Positions 48,441 through 61,710 of a stretch of DNA of 64,000 nt are shown here, in pieces. Under the pieces are notes generated by a model. It did no database searches. It had not been told where the DNA came from and was given only the letters and a program-made list of their open reading frames with translations. The translations under genes and the position numbers were made by a program. Source of the DNA: Conoideocrella luteorostrata (taxonomy: Eukaryota; Ascomycota; Sordariomycetes; Hypocreales; Clavicipitaceae); NCBI GenBank assembly GCA_032433595.1, contig JASWJB010000076.1:62001-126000 (forward strand), read 5' to 3'. Position 1 is the first letter of the stretch. Every line of letters starts with the position of its first letter.

Positions 48441-49572
48441 CTAATCATCATCTTGGTCGCTCAATTCTTCACCTGCTTCCAAAGCTGCTTGCCTTCTCTG
48501 CGCCTCACGTTCCCGTTTCTTCTCTAGCATCTTATTCAGCCGTTTTGCTGAGTTGAACACGCCATTTGTCCCCGCTCCACAAGCTGCGCAGGTGGGATCT
48601 TTGCGATATCTACTCAATGCGCATGGCTCGCAAAAGTAATGTCCGCACCTGGTAATGATGGGTGCCTTATAGGACTCTTCACAAATGATGCACACAAATG
48701 GTATGTTTTGAAGCAGGCCATCTTCGTCGGCATCGTCGTCGTTGTCACCAGCCTTGTCTCGATTCGCGCTGGCAACTACTGTGCCCCCCAAGTTTTTCTT
48801 GCCTTTTGTGACGGTGTCCCATTCTCTGTCGAGTTGCCAGCCATGCTTGTAATCCTCGCGACTGTGTAGGTATTTGCTAGAAAGGTGAAGAGACGATGTC
48901 AGCGCAAGATCATGTTAAGGCGGCATTTGCTGCTGCGCGCTTGCGGCCGGGGGTGACTGAAGCGAGTGTAAGATCTTACCAGTTGTCGCCAAAACCACAG
49001 AACCCTGTTTTTTTGTAGTCCTTGCATACGTCAGGAGCGAAGTCCGTGACTGTTATAGTTCGAATGTTTGTAGGGGCCTTTATCGGACCAACGGTCCGTT
49101 GTGGCGCATCGGGATTTTTTTGGATAAAGGTCGTCCGATTCGCCAAGCCCTTATATGTACCATCAGACGGTCCATTTTGTGACGCTAGGCTTGACGATCC
49201 AAGCAAGTTCTTTGCTGAGAGAGCATCTGCAGCGCCATCGTCGTACCAGTTGCTCTGTTTTGTGGCATCGTTGGAATCGGATATTGGTATGTCTCGATTT
49301 GCTCTGAAAACGGTCGCTTCTAGGTCTTTGTTACCAGTCGAGATATCTTTAGAGGAAGCTGTGATAGTGCCAGTCTTCCGCCGCCGCTTGACTCGCTGAC
49401 CGGATTCATCTGCGGAGGATGAAAAGTCGCTGTCGCTGTCGCTATCGCTGTTGGCGGGCGGCGGCGTAGCTGGTCTTTTTCTGATGTTGGCTTTGCCTTT
49501 GGCTCCTCGTTTCTTGAAAAGCGAGACTGGTGCGGTCACTGCAGGCGCAGCACTAGATTCGTTTGTATCCAT
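48441..49572 (-). CDS. cwc24: Pre-mRNA splicing factor CWC24 (CCCH + RING)
   Basis: Two exons (49572-48980, 48876-48441) with a 103-bp intron give 342 residues in phase; the intron splits a Cys codon of the zinc finger. An acidic, Ser-rich and Lys-rich N-terminus is followed by a C-X8-C-X5-C-X3-H zinc finger (CKDYKKTGFCGFGDN, then YLHSRED), the conserved YKHGWQLDREWD, and a C3HC4 RING finger (CIICEESYKAPIITRCGHYF, then CAACG). This order is diagnostic of Cwc24/RNF113, a component of the spliceosome at the first catalytic step in the nucleus. The C-terminus is a charged helix (KKREREAQRRQAAL) and an acidic tail. It reads as a normal core gene. Confidence 0.93.
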
Positions 49573-49659
49573 TCTCTGCTAGTGTTGTAGAGTCAAAGTC
49601 CAATCCTCGGAGTTGGCGTTCTAGTTTAAATTTTTTGTGATAACTCCGTAGTGTACATA

Positions 49660-49671
49660 CGGAGCGCTCCG
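49660..49671. promoter_or_regulatory. CGG-N6-CCG palindrome upstream of cwc24
   Basis: CGGAGCGCTCCG is a perfect 12-bp inverted repeat 88 bp upstream of the cwc24 ATG. CGG triplets facing each other with six bases between are the site type of some Zn2Cys6 dimers (for example the Ppr1/UaY type). Related sites occur at 38969 and 51871. Binding is not shown. Confidence 0.3.
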
Positions 49672-50869
49672 CAGCTTCAATTGCTTTTGTCACTGACTCC
49701 AGTCAATTCGATGTGGGGCGAAAGCTACCTGGAGCATCTCCCCAGCTCCAGGTCAAAGTTGGTGCTGACTAACATTTTGGATCTAGTACCTTCCAGCTCC
49801 TGACTTTCGCAACTAGCCAGTCAGCCTAGCTAGTTAGTAAGTAATTAATAATGGAATAATGCAGGGAGTTCCTAGGGAAAATCGCAAATCTCATGTCGCA
49901 AATCACACACCACTCATCCAGGCAAGTCACGGGATAAACAAACAACATCGTCATTCAGCATCAGCGGTTCCCGGTCCCGAACATTTAGTGTGCTGCACCC
50001 ATCACCACTACCAAGTAAATGAACCACGTTTTGGCATGTTTGAATGTGAACATGATGGGTTCACCGAGCCCTGTTTGTTGTCTGCATGTCTGATAACAAT
50101 TTACCAACGCCGTGATACATCGACAACTATTTGACTGGGTAAGACGTCGGGATGAGTCTAGCATGCTTCTGCATCGAGACAAACAGAACATATCTGAGAC
50201 TGAGGTTGACCTGTTTTGGCATCTCGTCGACTGTCTCCCTTCGGAATGTTTATCGATCGATAATGTGCGGTGGAGATTATCCCTTCACCTGTTCCTTTGC
50301 TCACATACAATACGGTATTGTATTCTCCGTACTCCGCACTCCGTATACATACAAGAAAGAGTATGCATAAGACGATCGAGTGAGTGGCATTTTTAGTGCA
50401 CCGTGACCAAAACAACCGAGGGTCATTTGCGCCTGGGCCACATGAAATGATTGGCCACGCGACCCCCTGTATCGATTCATGGGTGTGGAAATGAGGTTGC
50501 TTGGTTGTGTTATGCGACGCACCGGCGCGTACAATCGGCGCGTAATCAGTCCCACGACAATTGCCTGGCAAAGGGCCTGCCGGTCAGATCAGTCCATTGA
50601 TTACATCACGTTTATTGCTCAATCGGCTGCCCAATGAGCATCGGGCATCTCTCTCTCGAACTGGAATTGTTATTGTCTCCCGTGGCCGACGCTTCTGACA
50701 AAGGAAGCATGTGCATTTCAGATGTTAACCTATCACCACGTTGTCCGTTGCCGCAGTCAGACATTTCCAAACCAGACATGCACAAGCGGTCATGCAGTAG
50801 GGGCTAACAATGCGTACTACATGAACTGGTAATACCTGGAGTAAGCAATGTTTTTTTTTTTTTTTTCAA

Positions 50870-50879
50870 NNNNNNNNNN
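50870..50879. other. Assembly gap (10 N)
   Basis: Ten undetermined bases lie just after a 16-base T run, so the true length and sequence across this join are unknown. Confidence 0.99.
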
Positions 50880-51870
50880 ATTTATGGCTTGCGCCTGTAT
50901 ATGATTGACGGGATTTTGAACTGATGGGTGGAATTCAATACTTCTGTCAACTCAGGAAATGACGAATCAAGCTTAATGGGACCGGGCTTCCCCTAGTTAC
51001 TGCTCCGCTATAATAATGGGATTACAGCATTCCAATAAAGGCAGAAGGCAGGTGATGTCTTGTGCCGCAAACTTCTACTCTGTACACCGTACAATATGTA
51101 CAGAAAACTCCGTTCTGCGCAATACTATCTCGTCGAAACTGTATTATTAAGGCTCACGTATGGCGAAAGCTTGTAAAGATCCAACACCCGTGCACATGCT
51201 CAATAAGGCGCTGAGGTGCAATTTCTGAGAGCGATGTGTTTTTTTTTCTTCCGTAGAGATGTACTCCGTACTCGGGCAACGCGCTGTCCTGGTCCTGGTC
51301 CTCGTCCTGGTCTTGATTTGGGTCGCCAACACGCCGCACAGCCTTCAGTTATTTTCCCACGCACCCAAGGCTATCATTACAAGCAGGCGGGTCAACAAGC
51401 CGTCGCTGGAGCTTTGATGATTGCTTGTCTGGTCCACCCTTGCAAGTCAGACTCAGATTCCCAGATTTCTGTGCCAGGGTCCTGGTCGTGTTACGAGCCC
51501 GCCCTTGCAGCCTCTGGGCCTTGTGAAGGATGACGGAGTGAGTACCTGCACTGCGCATCTTTGAAAATTTCCAGTCTGGACAATTCGAACGTGAAATTTT
51601 GCTTTTATTATTATCGGGGCTGTCCCACTCTCATATTGCAGAGGAACAGGAATTGAGCGGGAAATAGCATCATTTGTCGGCATTGTCTTGCACGGCACCA
51701 TACTCTCATCTGGACGCCACATATCGACTGATCTCAGAATAGTGTGCTCTGGCGCGTCAAGCTCAATGTTTCTTCGATGGTCTTACCCCACCGACCACCA
51801 AATTGCACGGGTTGTCGCAGCCCATCCAGGCTGACAACCGAGACAAGGGCGACTACTCATCAGTCTGGTA

Positions 51871-51882
51871 CGGAGTACTCCG
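51871..51882. promoter_or_regulatory. CGG-N6-CCG palindrome
   Basis: CGGAGTACTCCG, a perfect palindrome flanked by further TA and GTAC that extends the symmetry. It has the same core as the site at 38969-38980 and lies about 1.3 kb upstream of the ApsA-homologue start. Confidence 0.3.
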
Positions 51883-53166
51883 TACGCGTCCGCTCAATCG
51901 CGGCGCAAAGTGATTCTCACAACCTTCGAGGATTCAAGTTGGTTACCCGGGTAGTTACTCCGTAAACAGACATTCAATCAGACGCAACGCTGAAACATTG
52001 ACGGCCACTTGAGCATTCATCTCGCTGCACTCATTGGCAACATTAGCCTTTATCCCTCATCATAACTATCCCTTCATTCTCCTACTCTTTTCTGGTTCCG
52101 TCGGGTCAGCACGAAGCGAAAAATAAGAACCTTCCCCGCCGCCCCAACAACAACGGCTGCGCGCACCTTATAATATTTCCCCCTCCAAAGTACCTAGGTA
52201 CTTGCACAAGGCGCCAATTGGTCCTTGCCAGGCACTAAGCTCAAGCCTCGGATTTGGATTGGTCCAATGTTACTGAGTACCTGGGAATGGTCAACAAGTT
52301 CGGGTCGCGTACACCATTCCATTTCCAAACCAGCCCGGCAGCTCACGTTTTCTGTCATCGCCCCAGGCTTTGTTGATGCCTTGCGTGCTGTACTACGGAG
52401 TAAATAGAACACAGACGGTCTGATAAGAGAGAATTTGAGGAACTTGGCAGAGTGCAGGAAGTCCCACCCCGGCGCCAATACGACAACGGCTGGCACCAGT
52501 GAAGACGACAAATCACGATCCGCATCCTCGAGCTTTCCCATAACGAGCTTGCACTAGCCAATACATACACCACTGCGTACGCCATCGCAATACGCGGCAC
52601 GTGTTGCTTCTGTGCTCGTCGGCTGTTGTTTACTAGACGTCGTCCCTTCTTTTTCGCTGCTTCGCTGCTTCGTCGGAACCTCGTCCCTAACCAAAATAAA
52701 GTAACCACGTTGGCGCCATTGGTAGCCCTGGTGGACAGGACGTGACATTGAGCTTTTGCTGCAGCGGGACCTGTCAGGTGCTGCCTTTCAGGTGTCTCCG
52801 TTCTGCCGTGCCCCCTGCAGGAGCCGTCCGTTCTCTGCTTTGCTCGCTACTCGCACCAGACGCAAGGGGGGGTTCAATCGCCCAACACTTCAGTCTCCTT
52901 GGTGCATCCTGGGATTGGCGCAACGAAACGCCTTTTCGTCCTCGGGCTCGCTCCTACCTAGCCTGACGTCGCAATTTCCTTCGACGGACCGGCCGACCGC
53001 ACCAACCTCCGTCCCCGGACGGCCTCAGCCCTTGATCTTCTTTTCACTTGACCTGTGGCTGCTTCCTTAGGCTGCAGCATTATTCTGCTGTGGGACCATC
53101 CGAGATACTTGATGGTATCACAGAGCTCCTAGACGGTCTTCCTGTCGAACTACGCCGTTCATCAGG

Positions 53167-56100
53167 ATGGCTTCGTCTCTGGCCCCAGACAAACGCCCGG
53201 ATCTCCCCGCGCCCGGAAATGGAGATGCTACCAACGATCCCTTCGTGACCAATTCGACTGCTTCTGCACATCACCGATTCTCTAATTTTGACCAAGAACT
53301 CTTTGCTGCCGGGCCTGGCTCTTCACCCACGCAAGCCAAGCGTGCTTTGGAAGCGCACCTTGCGGAGACCGACCGTCGACTGGACGAGGCAGGCAAGCTG
53401 GGTACAGCATTGGTATCTCAACGTAAACTACTTGCCGAGCAGCTTCAAGAAGTCCAAAAGCTGCAGAATGAGGGAGATCTTGGCCCGGACCTGCGCAAAA
53501 AACTTGTGGAGATTGAGAGAGAATACAATGATTTAGCCAGAGAATCGGCTCGGGTCTTTCTTCCTAAGCAGAGAGTACCTAGTAATGAAGCCCACTCTGG
53601 TTCGCCATTTGTCCCAGAGGGACGCAGCGGCAGGGTAAGCACGCGTCGTTTCAAGCAAATTCAATTTCCGACCTTTTTTTTTTTTTTTTTTTTGGCTGAC
53701 ACAATTGTGACAGCGATCTGTGAGCCCTTCTAAATTCGAAAGCCAAGCTACCGGTTCTCCGACAAAGCTCAGTGTCCCAAATCGCAAAGTCCGAAATCAA
53801 CCATCCAATCGTGTGCATGACATTGAGTTTGCAGCAGAAATTAGTACTTCGCTGATTGCTCAGGTTCGCAACTTACAAGCATTGCTCTCCGAACGTGACG
53901 ATGAATTAAAGGGAGCCCAGTCAGGAAAGACAAGACTGGAAATCGAGTCAGAGGGTTTACAACAGCGCCTCAAAGCATTGGATGAAAGCGAACACCGCTA
54001 CAAGGAGGAGAATTGGAATCTTGAAACTCGGCTCCAGGAAATCACGACGCAGCAGAGGGAGGCGGCAGATCGCGAGAAGAAACTTACGCAAGCTCTAAGT
54101 TTGTCCAATACCGAGAAAATTGCCGCACAAAAAGAGCTAGACGATGCGAAGCTATCTCACTCGAAGCTAGCAGAAGAACATGCTACCGCCGTGAAGCATC
54201 TTGATATTGAGCTAGGCACAGCCAAGCGTAACATGGTCATGGCAGAGAGTGAAAGAGCAGCCATGCAACGCAAGATTGATGATCTGACCAACCAGAATCA
54301 AGAGCTGGCCAAGGCATTCTCATCACAACGTTCACGGACTATCGAGCGTGAATCTATGTCAGGCTTGAGTGACGAAGACTTCGAAACCGCCACTGATAAC
54401 ATTACTCCTGAGCACTCACCCCCTCCTTCTCCAGTAAAGGGCACACCAAGACACGCCATGCTTGAAACCGAAACGATCAAGTCATCTCTTCATCATGCTC
54501 AGAGGACGATTCAAAGCCAACGAAGTCAGCTTCATCGTGAGAAGACGGAAAAGCTTGAGTTGCGAAGAATAATCCAGGACTTACGAGATGACTTGGAAAG
54601 GGGCCGGGCTGAGACAGGCGGCGCTTCCAATCCTCGTCGCAGCCGCAAGGTTGATTCAAAGGAATTCAAGAAGCCTGGTCGTCTACTTGGAAGCCTTCGG
54701 TCCAGCAGACAAGAGATCCTCACAGATGATCCCGAATGGGAGGACAATGCGGATATGTCCCCGCCGAGAGGCTTCGCAGGTGCCTCGCGTCGGGCTGCCG
54801 ACAATTCTCTCCGGACTGATAGCAGTGACCATTTCGATACCGCCAACGAGGCCAGTGAATCCGCCTTTGAGACTGCCAATGAACGAGCTACGGAGACGGA
54901 AGATTTCCAAACCGGCAACGAGGGATTTTCTGGCAGCGACGATGATAATGAAACGGAGACTGAGAGCGCGTCCAGAGGATTCGGTCGTATGAAAAGACCA
55001 CCAAGCCTGCCTGTTGGTCTGGCACGTCCCGGCAACCGAGATTCGTTCCATAGCACTGCCTCAACGTCCGCAGATGAAGATGATCTTCCAGATATGCGTA
55101 CGCCAACAGGAACTCTTTTATCTCAAAGAAGCCGTTTTAGGTTAAGTCGCGGCCCTTTCTCCAGAAGCTCAAGACAAAATAGCGAAGAGCCAAATGTACG
55201 GAGCAGCCCTGCAAGCATTACAAGCGGTGGTACACCTCAAGCTGGCGGCCAGAGCTTATTTGCTGAACTTCAGGACCTTGGAAGCGACGACGAGTCGTTG
55301 GACGCCGCCACTCCCAGTCGACGCAGCATTCGATCCGTTACGCCCGGTTCGGCTCGCCGGACGTCGTCGCCGCCTCCTGCTGTGCCGATCCTGCCTAAAG
55401 TCATCATGGTGGACAGTGGCGTCATGACAGAACCGGTCAAGGTTACTCCCGAGGTGTTTGAGGAAGACCTTGAGCGACCAGAGTCCATGGAATCGGTTGT
55501 GCCTGCCAGAGACCGTGTGTCCTCTATCTGGCGAGGTAGCAGAGTCTTGGATAAAAACATCTCTAGGCCCGTATCTACACTCTCATACAGTGATGTCAGC
55601 ATGCAATATGAGCATGACATAGGTGCCAAGTTGGACGAGTTCCCGGTGCCACCAACATCGCCACCGTCTCTTGGACTGTCGCATATTCTATCCGAAAACA
55701 TTGAGCCCCGAGAAGAAGTTATCATTCCTCCACCACCCCCGACCCTGCGCTTGACATCTCTTGCCGTGGAGCATGTCGAGCCCCGCCCTGAACCCGAAGT
55801 GCCTCTACCAACCTTGACGTTGTCGGGTATCGCGGCTGAACATTCAGAGCCCATTGTGGAGCCAAGCACCCCTCGCCCGCATCTCTCAATGACTTCTATT
55901 GTCGCGGAAGCCGTCGAACCGCTGTCTATCCCTCCTATTGTGTTGACCATGTCTACTCTATCCGTTGAGGCATTGGAACCAGTGGCCGACCCTGAGCCGA
56001 CTGGCGCAATTGTGGCTCCCGTACCTGTAGCCCCTGTGGCAGAGCGTGAGGTAATTGTACCACCCCTTGCTCTATGCATGTCTTCAATATTCTCGGAGCA

Positions 56101-58276
56101 CCTTGAGCCGAGAGAGGAACCAACTGTTTTGCCGGTTCCTCCCAGTCTTCAGCTCTCAGGAATATCCGCGCAACATGTGGAACCTGTGTCTGAGCCGCCG
56201 CCTGTTCTGCCAACACTTGCGCTCACCTCAATTACCACACAACAAACGCAACCGATTATGGAGGCACCTCCTCCACCACCGGCCCTCATTTTGTCTGCAA
56301 TTTCAGCCCAACACATAGCGCCTGTGGTAGAGCCTGCGATGGAGCCTGTAGTGAGCTTACCAGGCCTGGCGGCTCTACCAAACTTTGGCTTTTCTACTAT
56401 AGAGTCTATTGAGACACGTCCTCTGTCTCCTCGAAGTCCCAGAAGAGATGCTTTTATTCTTCCGAGAGACAACGGTATTGCGCCGGAGACGCCAGCAGAC
56501 AAGCTGTTTGGCTCCGTTCTTGCACGTGGGAAGAAGAAGGACATAGAGCCTATCATCGCCGAAGATGATACAAGACAGTCCCCTCCCGACTCGCCAAATT
56601 CAGGCACTCCTGAGTCGCAACGCCCATTCAAAGAAATTTCAGCCAACACGGATGTTCGTGCATCCCGTAAACAGAGTGCCACTATGAGCGATCAAGCTGC
56701 GCAGACTTCATTGACTGCTGGGGCGATCGATCGGCTTCTCAAGGGTGGTTCTCAACGGTCATTTGGACACGCCAGGAACATGTCCATCAGTTCTGTTGGT
56801 ACTCCTGAGACGACAGGCACTGTGAGAATTTATAGGTCACAGGAGAGCCTCGATACCCCCGTGCGAAACCTCCGAGGCAAGACCGTAAACGAGTCCGCTG
56901 TTGATACCCCAGCCATATTCAGACCTGGAAGTGCTGCTAGTGAACGAGGCTCCGTCCAGGATGCACCGCCCTTGCCTCCAAACCACCGCCAACTTATCGA
57001 AGCAGCACGGTCCGGTTCATCCCACAGCCAGCAGCAGGGAAACATGGGTCCTCCACTTTGGCCGGCTTCTGCTATGAAGCATCGCCCTCAAACCCCCAGT
57101 CAGCAAAGTCTAATGCAATCCGGTCGAGGCACTGTGACCCCTCGAACCGCTCGTGACGGACTTGTCCAACATGGTACGGCTGAAGTACAAGCCACGGGGA
57201 AACTCACGACACAGTCCAGACGTTCATCCGTATCCTCCTTCGCATCTGAGATTGACACCCGTTTCAACATGCGACCCGGCGAAATGGGCATGGGTCCTAC
57301 AGGTTTCGGTCCCAATACTGATCCTCGTATGATTCAGGCTATTACCCAAACGATGATTGGTGAGTTCCTATGGAAGTATACTCGAAAGACTGGCCGCGGC
57401 GAGTTGTCTGAGAACCGTCACCGGCGCTACTTCTGGGTCCACCCTTATACACGCACTCTGTATTGGAGCGACAAGGATCCATCCACAGCCGGCCGATCGG
57501 AGCTGAAAGCCAAGAGTGTGCCTATCGAGGCTGTTCGCGTGGTAACTGACGACAATCCTATGCCACCCGGACTCCATCGTAAGAGTTTGATCATCATTTC
57601 CCCAGGACGAACCATCAAGTTCACTTGCACAACGGGACAACGCCACGAGACTTGGTTCAACTCGCTCTCATATCTGCTACTGAGAACTGGGGAAGAACCC
57701 CAGACAGATACAGAGGAGCTTGCTGGTCAAATCACCCAAGAAGATGTTGACGAGTTCAATCCCCAGGTTGGTCATCGCCGCGGCAATAGCACTGGACCGA
57801 AAGCTCCTCCATCACTGTCATCATACAACTCTCGCACAACACAAAATGATTCCCCGGCGATTGATGTGTCCATGAATGTCCCCACACTTACGCCATCTGG
57901 GAGTCAAAAGTATGGCAGTGCCACAAGTCGAACCTCGACAGGTACGCTTAGCAAACTGAGCGGTTACTGGCGATCCGGAGCCCCAAAGCTTTCTGGCACA
58001 TTGTCAAGTTTTCGAAACCGTGGTCCTAGCAGTCAAAATTGGGACATTTATGAAGCTAGCGAGGTTCATGATAGTGCTGAGGACTTGAGGGAGTTAATTG
58101 AACGCCAGGATCGTGAGTCAGATCGTCTCGAAAATGTGCGAGCTTGCTGCGATGGCAAGCATGACGTGAGTAGTCTACCACATTCGTCGCGAAGAGGTCG
58201 CGGTCATCCGTCACACTCACAGCCAGGATCTTCTGTGACCAACACGCCAATGGCTTCTATGCGGTCTCGCGCATAA
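53167..58276 (+). CDS. apsA: ApsA/Num1-type cortical anchor protein (coiled coil, repeats, PH domain)
   Basis: Exons 53167-53634 and 53714-58276 (79-bp intron) give 1676 residues, close to the size of Aspergillus ApsA. The first 160 residues hold a helical region (QAKRALEAHLAETDRRLDEA). A coiled coil spans about 185-380 (VHDIEFAAEISTSLIAQVRN, LEIESEGLQQRLKAL), followed by Ser-rich linkers. About nine imperfect repeats of roughly 30 residues lie at about 800-1050 with the core LxLSxIxxEHxEP. A PH domain lies at about 1365-1480 (EFLWKYTRKTGRGELSENRH, RRYFWVHPYTRTLYWSDKD, ending ETWFNSLSYLLL). Num1/ApsA binds cortical lipid by the PH domain and anchors dynein and mitochondria to position nuclei. 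No defects seen. The intron has an 18-base T tract before the acceptor. Confidence 0.92.
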
Positions 58277-61200
58277 GCTTTGTTATTCGGTCTTTGTTGA
58301 AGTGCAAGTCTCTCATCCGGCCCTTTTGAATCGCCAGAGCGTTTAAGACGATGAAACTGCCACTCACCATTTGAGCAGAATTGATATGCAATTCCCGCCG
58401 GCCATTCTGTTCCGACAACAAAAAATCCCCTAAAAACAACTACTCGATCCTTTGTAACGACAAGATTTTAATCCTTTGTAAAAGTTTGATGATCATAATG
58501 ATATCCTGTCTCTCATTACTCACTCTATTTTACTTTTCGTCCATTTCCAATATACTCTCACCACCACATTGCAAGGTGTAGCCACGAGAAAACATGGCTA
58601 TCGCCTGCAACCAGCCAGTCTTTTCACAAAGCACGATACGCCCAATCATAAACCATCTCTTTATGGTCGAGGCCATTTATTTTGTTTGTCTTTCATATTT
58701 ACTTTAACCTTGGATGACTTATTCATCGACTGCAACTCCGGCTCTGCCTTTGCCCTAAAGATTGCAGCCTTCCGCATTCTCAAGCATGAAGCTGGGAGAC
58801 CTGGTTTCTGCGACTTGCTAACCGGCCAACCATCTCTCTCTTTTTTTTCTTTTTTTTGGTATTTCGAAGCAAATTAGACCTTGGCATACATATGCTTGGC
58901 CTGGAAAGGACAAATGGTTGCGTCCGTCGAACTGTCCATTTCACGAAAGAATTGTGACACGGATAGTAAGGCGTTGTCTGTTTTCTGCTTAGGCATTGGA
59001 CTTCTTCCTGCTTTTACGTGTTGATTGAGACCGACTGAATTTTCAACATTGAATTCTGATTACCGGCGATGGTTGGGATTTTATAAGTACTATTACTTTG
59101 AGTATACCTTAAGTTAATATGGCGTCCAATTTTGGATTGGACAGCATTTACTATTTATTACTACAGATTGCGGTGGGAAGGGAAGCTGACGAGGCAAAAT
59201 TGTACCAGAGCACTAGCAGACGAACGTGTGACAGAGCAGCAGATCAGCAAAAGCTGCTGGCAGAAAGAGAATCTCAATGCTTGCTCATTTGCATTGTGTA
59301 TAGTCACAGGTCAACATGGCTTAGCAGGACGGGCAGAGACGGCCACGGAGATGATGGTCGACAAATAAGAGAAGATAGAGACTGGGAGCGCTTTGATGAA
59401 TGAACGAGATTTTTTTTCCACTGTTACCAGAACGTTTGATGTCTTGAAATTGCATGTTGACATGATTTACTAGCTAGCGAGTAGGAGAACAAATGCGAGA
59501 GACGAGATGACTACCTGAGACTGTAAAATGATGTGGGAATGGATAGCAGATGGACAAAAATCGACCAGTAAGTAGCGAACGAGCCGGGGTGGATGCTACG
59601 AGGTGTATGGAAGTTATGTACGGGCATGGATCTGGCGTTCAGGCTGGCATATTCCGCCGAATAAGCTTCTCACCGCATCTCATTTTTCTCATCTTAGACA
59701 CTTGAGTTTCGCATTTCACATCCACCAGCTTCCAAATTGATGCTCGTTTTGCTTCATCAAGAACTGCTACCCACCACTCCCACTAGGCTAAGATTTTTAC
59801 GTCAAAACCACACGCTTTGGTAGTGTCTCGTGGGATGAAAAGCAGGCAGGCGCATAATAACTCAGCGATTCTCCCGCCTATTTTAGTAGTCGCTGATGTG
59901 AGGCAGAATATGCTACGATAAAAGAAACATAAAAGGGGTAGTAGGACTACAGTGATTTGGGGCTGACTTTGTAATCGCTTGTTGAATAGTGATTGCTTTT
60001 ACAACAAGTAGCGCTGCTAAGGAAATACGTACAATTTTAAATCAAATCAATGAGCTCCCGAGGAGCCCCGTTCGAGACAAGGACTAAAGTTGGTCGCGCA
60101 TAGGCTTTAAAATGCTCTGAAAACCCCAGATTAGATCCCTGAATTTCTTCAGCTACTTGAAGGACGCTTTTATCGTCGTGGATATCAATTGCCATGATTA
60201 CTCATAGGCTGTTTCTGGTTCGCTTTCTGGGTTGACGATCGGATTCGACAGCCTTGTATTTTCGGAGCTCCCGCTGCTGGAAAACTCGGCCACTTCTGGT
60301 CGAAGAAAGCGCTGACGACGATGTCGCCGACACGAATATCATGCACGCCGGGTGCACCTCCTCAACCGATGCCCGACCATCACGCAGATTTTGACCTTGG
60401 GAAAAGCTACGAGGAGCGATTAGTGCTCAGTCGCTGAGGTTTCTTGCTGCCTCGCTGGACTCCGTACACACGGGCTAGGACAGCCGATTCGACAGGGTAA
60501 TCGTTTTAGTGAGATGCTGGTATCCGTGCCTGGGTTCCATGGAGTAGCGCCCAGAAAAGAAGAAAAAAATAGGTGCATCGACTGTTGTTGAATGAACCAA
60601 CCAATTTCGCCGGTGTTAATCGTTGAGTCAAGAAAAAAGAACAAAAAAGAGTGAACCGGTCAGTGAGTGACCCGGTACGTCGGTCCTCTGGATACGGGCT
60701 GTGTGCGATATGACAGCTGGCCAAGGCCTAATCGCCAGACGCCGTGCAGTGCGACACAAGCAAGATCGGCAGGCGCCATCTCTGAAACGGCGACAAGGAC
60801 GCACCAAAGACCCATGAGGCAATGCCAACTGTTTTTCGTTGCACCGGAGGACCACAAGGTAAGTAAAGTGTGTCTTTGTACGTTTTGCGCCCGGGTATGT
60901 CGTTCTCTGTGAATCGCCTACCACGGTCGGTGAACAAGTCTGGATAATTTTGAGCCTCATTCAACTAACATGCCGCTGTTCTGTGAATGGGTGAGCGTCT
61001 GTGTGATCGACCGCAGACCGGCGGAGAGCCGCAGATAGATATATCGTGGTCTCCGGCCTGCGACCTTCAGAACCTGGCCGTCGTTCGGCCAGTATGAGAA
61101 GCAGATTCACTGGATTGGGGGAGGAACACCCGGTCAGTCCTCTTAGATAAATGACGAGTCCACTCTAATTGATCGCGGTCAGATCAAGCAGTGGACGCCT

Positions 61201-61455
61201 CCGCTGTTTCAGTGCTCAGGCCCCATGTACTATGACATCTTTGTTCAATTGATACTATATAGCTTGCGAGATCTTCCTGTATCTGGCGACGAGTCGGATC
61301 TGCCCTTCAACCTCCAGCGGACAGCATCTACCAACCTCGCATAGGTATCATCCCTACTTCCTAAATGCGTACCATTTGTGCAGCGTCAATATGAAAGTTT
61401 GGTCAAGGGCGAGACATGGAATGGATATATGAATCCATAGTCCTTAGCTCTAAGT
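58277..61455. other. Intergenic, no gene recognised
   Basis: This is the 3' flank of the ApsA homologue and about 3 kb with only short ORFs. The plus ORF 59119-59403 and the two-strand overlaps near 60420-60960 carry no domain and have no spliced continuation. No RNA gene was recognised by eye. Confidence 0.45.
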
Positions 61456-61710
61456 CTAACGCCCCAAATGTAGACGTCGTTCTTGATCCTCTAACTCATT
61501 GAGTTTGGTTATCCACTTATGAAATTCCTCCTCAATTTCCTTTTTCTTCGGATCGTCGGAGTCAAATCTGCGAGCATCCGGGTTTTCCTTGACATAGCAA
61601 TCCAGGTCCTCTCTTTTCTGCTCTATCATGGCCATGGTGCTGTTGATGGCTTTCGACAAGGCCGCTTGTTTTTCAGCGAACTCGGGAGTCTCGTTAGGCT
61701 GGGGAGACAT
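61456..61710 (-). CDS. Small coiled-coil protein, hypothetical
   Basis: An 84-residue frame from ATG 61710 to a stop at 61456. The open frame extends 47 codons further upstream, but this Met starts the charged, helix-like part (TPEFAEKQAALSKAINSTMA, KKKEIEEEFHKWITKLNELE). The sequence is rich in Glu, Lys and Leu with a heptad-like pattern, so a short coiled coil is likely. I recognise no family. Composition differs from the random ORFs around it, which is the main support. Confidence 0.42.
   Translation of the reverse strand: MSPQPNETPEFAEKQAALSKAINSTMAMIEQKREDLDCYVKENPDARRFDSDDPKKKEIEEEFHKWITKLNELEDQERRLHLGR

Larger units (their letters stand above)
49573..53166. other. Intergenic between cwc24 and the ApsA homologue
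   Basis: Divergent promoter region of about 3.6 kb. It holds a T tract (50851-50866), a run of ten N, several TACGGAGTA-like palindromes and, near 52050-53160, CT-rich sequence as expected for the leader of the large plus-strand gene. The ORFs here are short and without domains. Confidence 0.5.

Noticed and set aside
55270..56079. 269-codon minus-strand ORF
   Set aside because: It lies fully opposite the repeat region of the ApsA homologue and is rich in Gly/Ser/Thr from repeat composition. It is a shadow frame.
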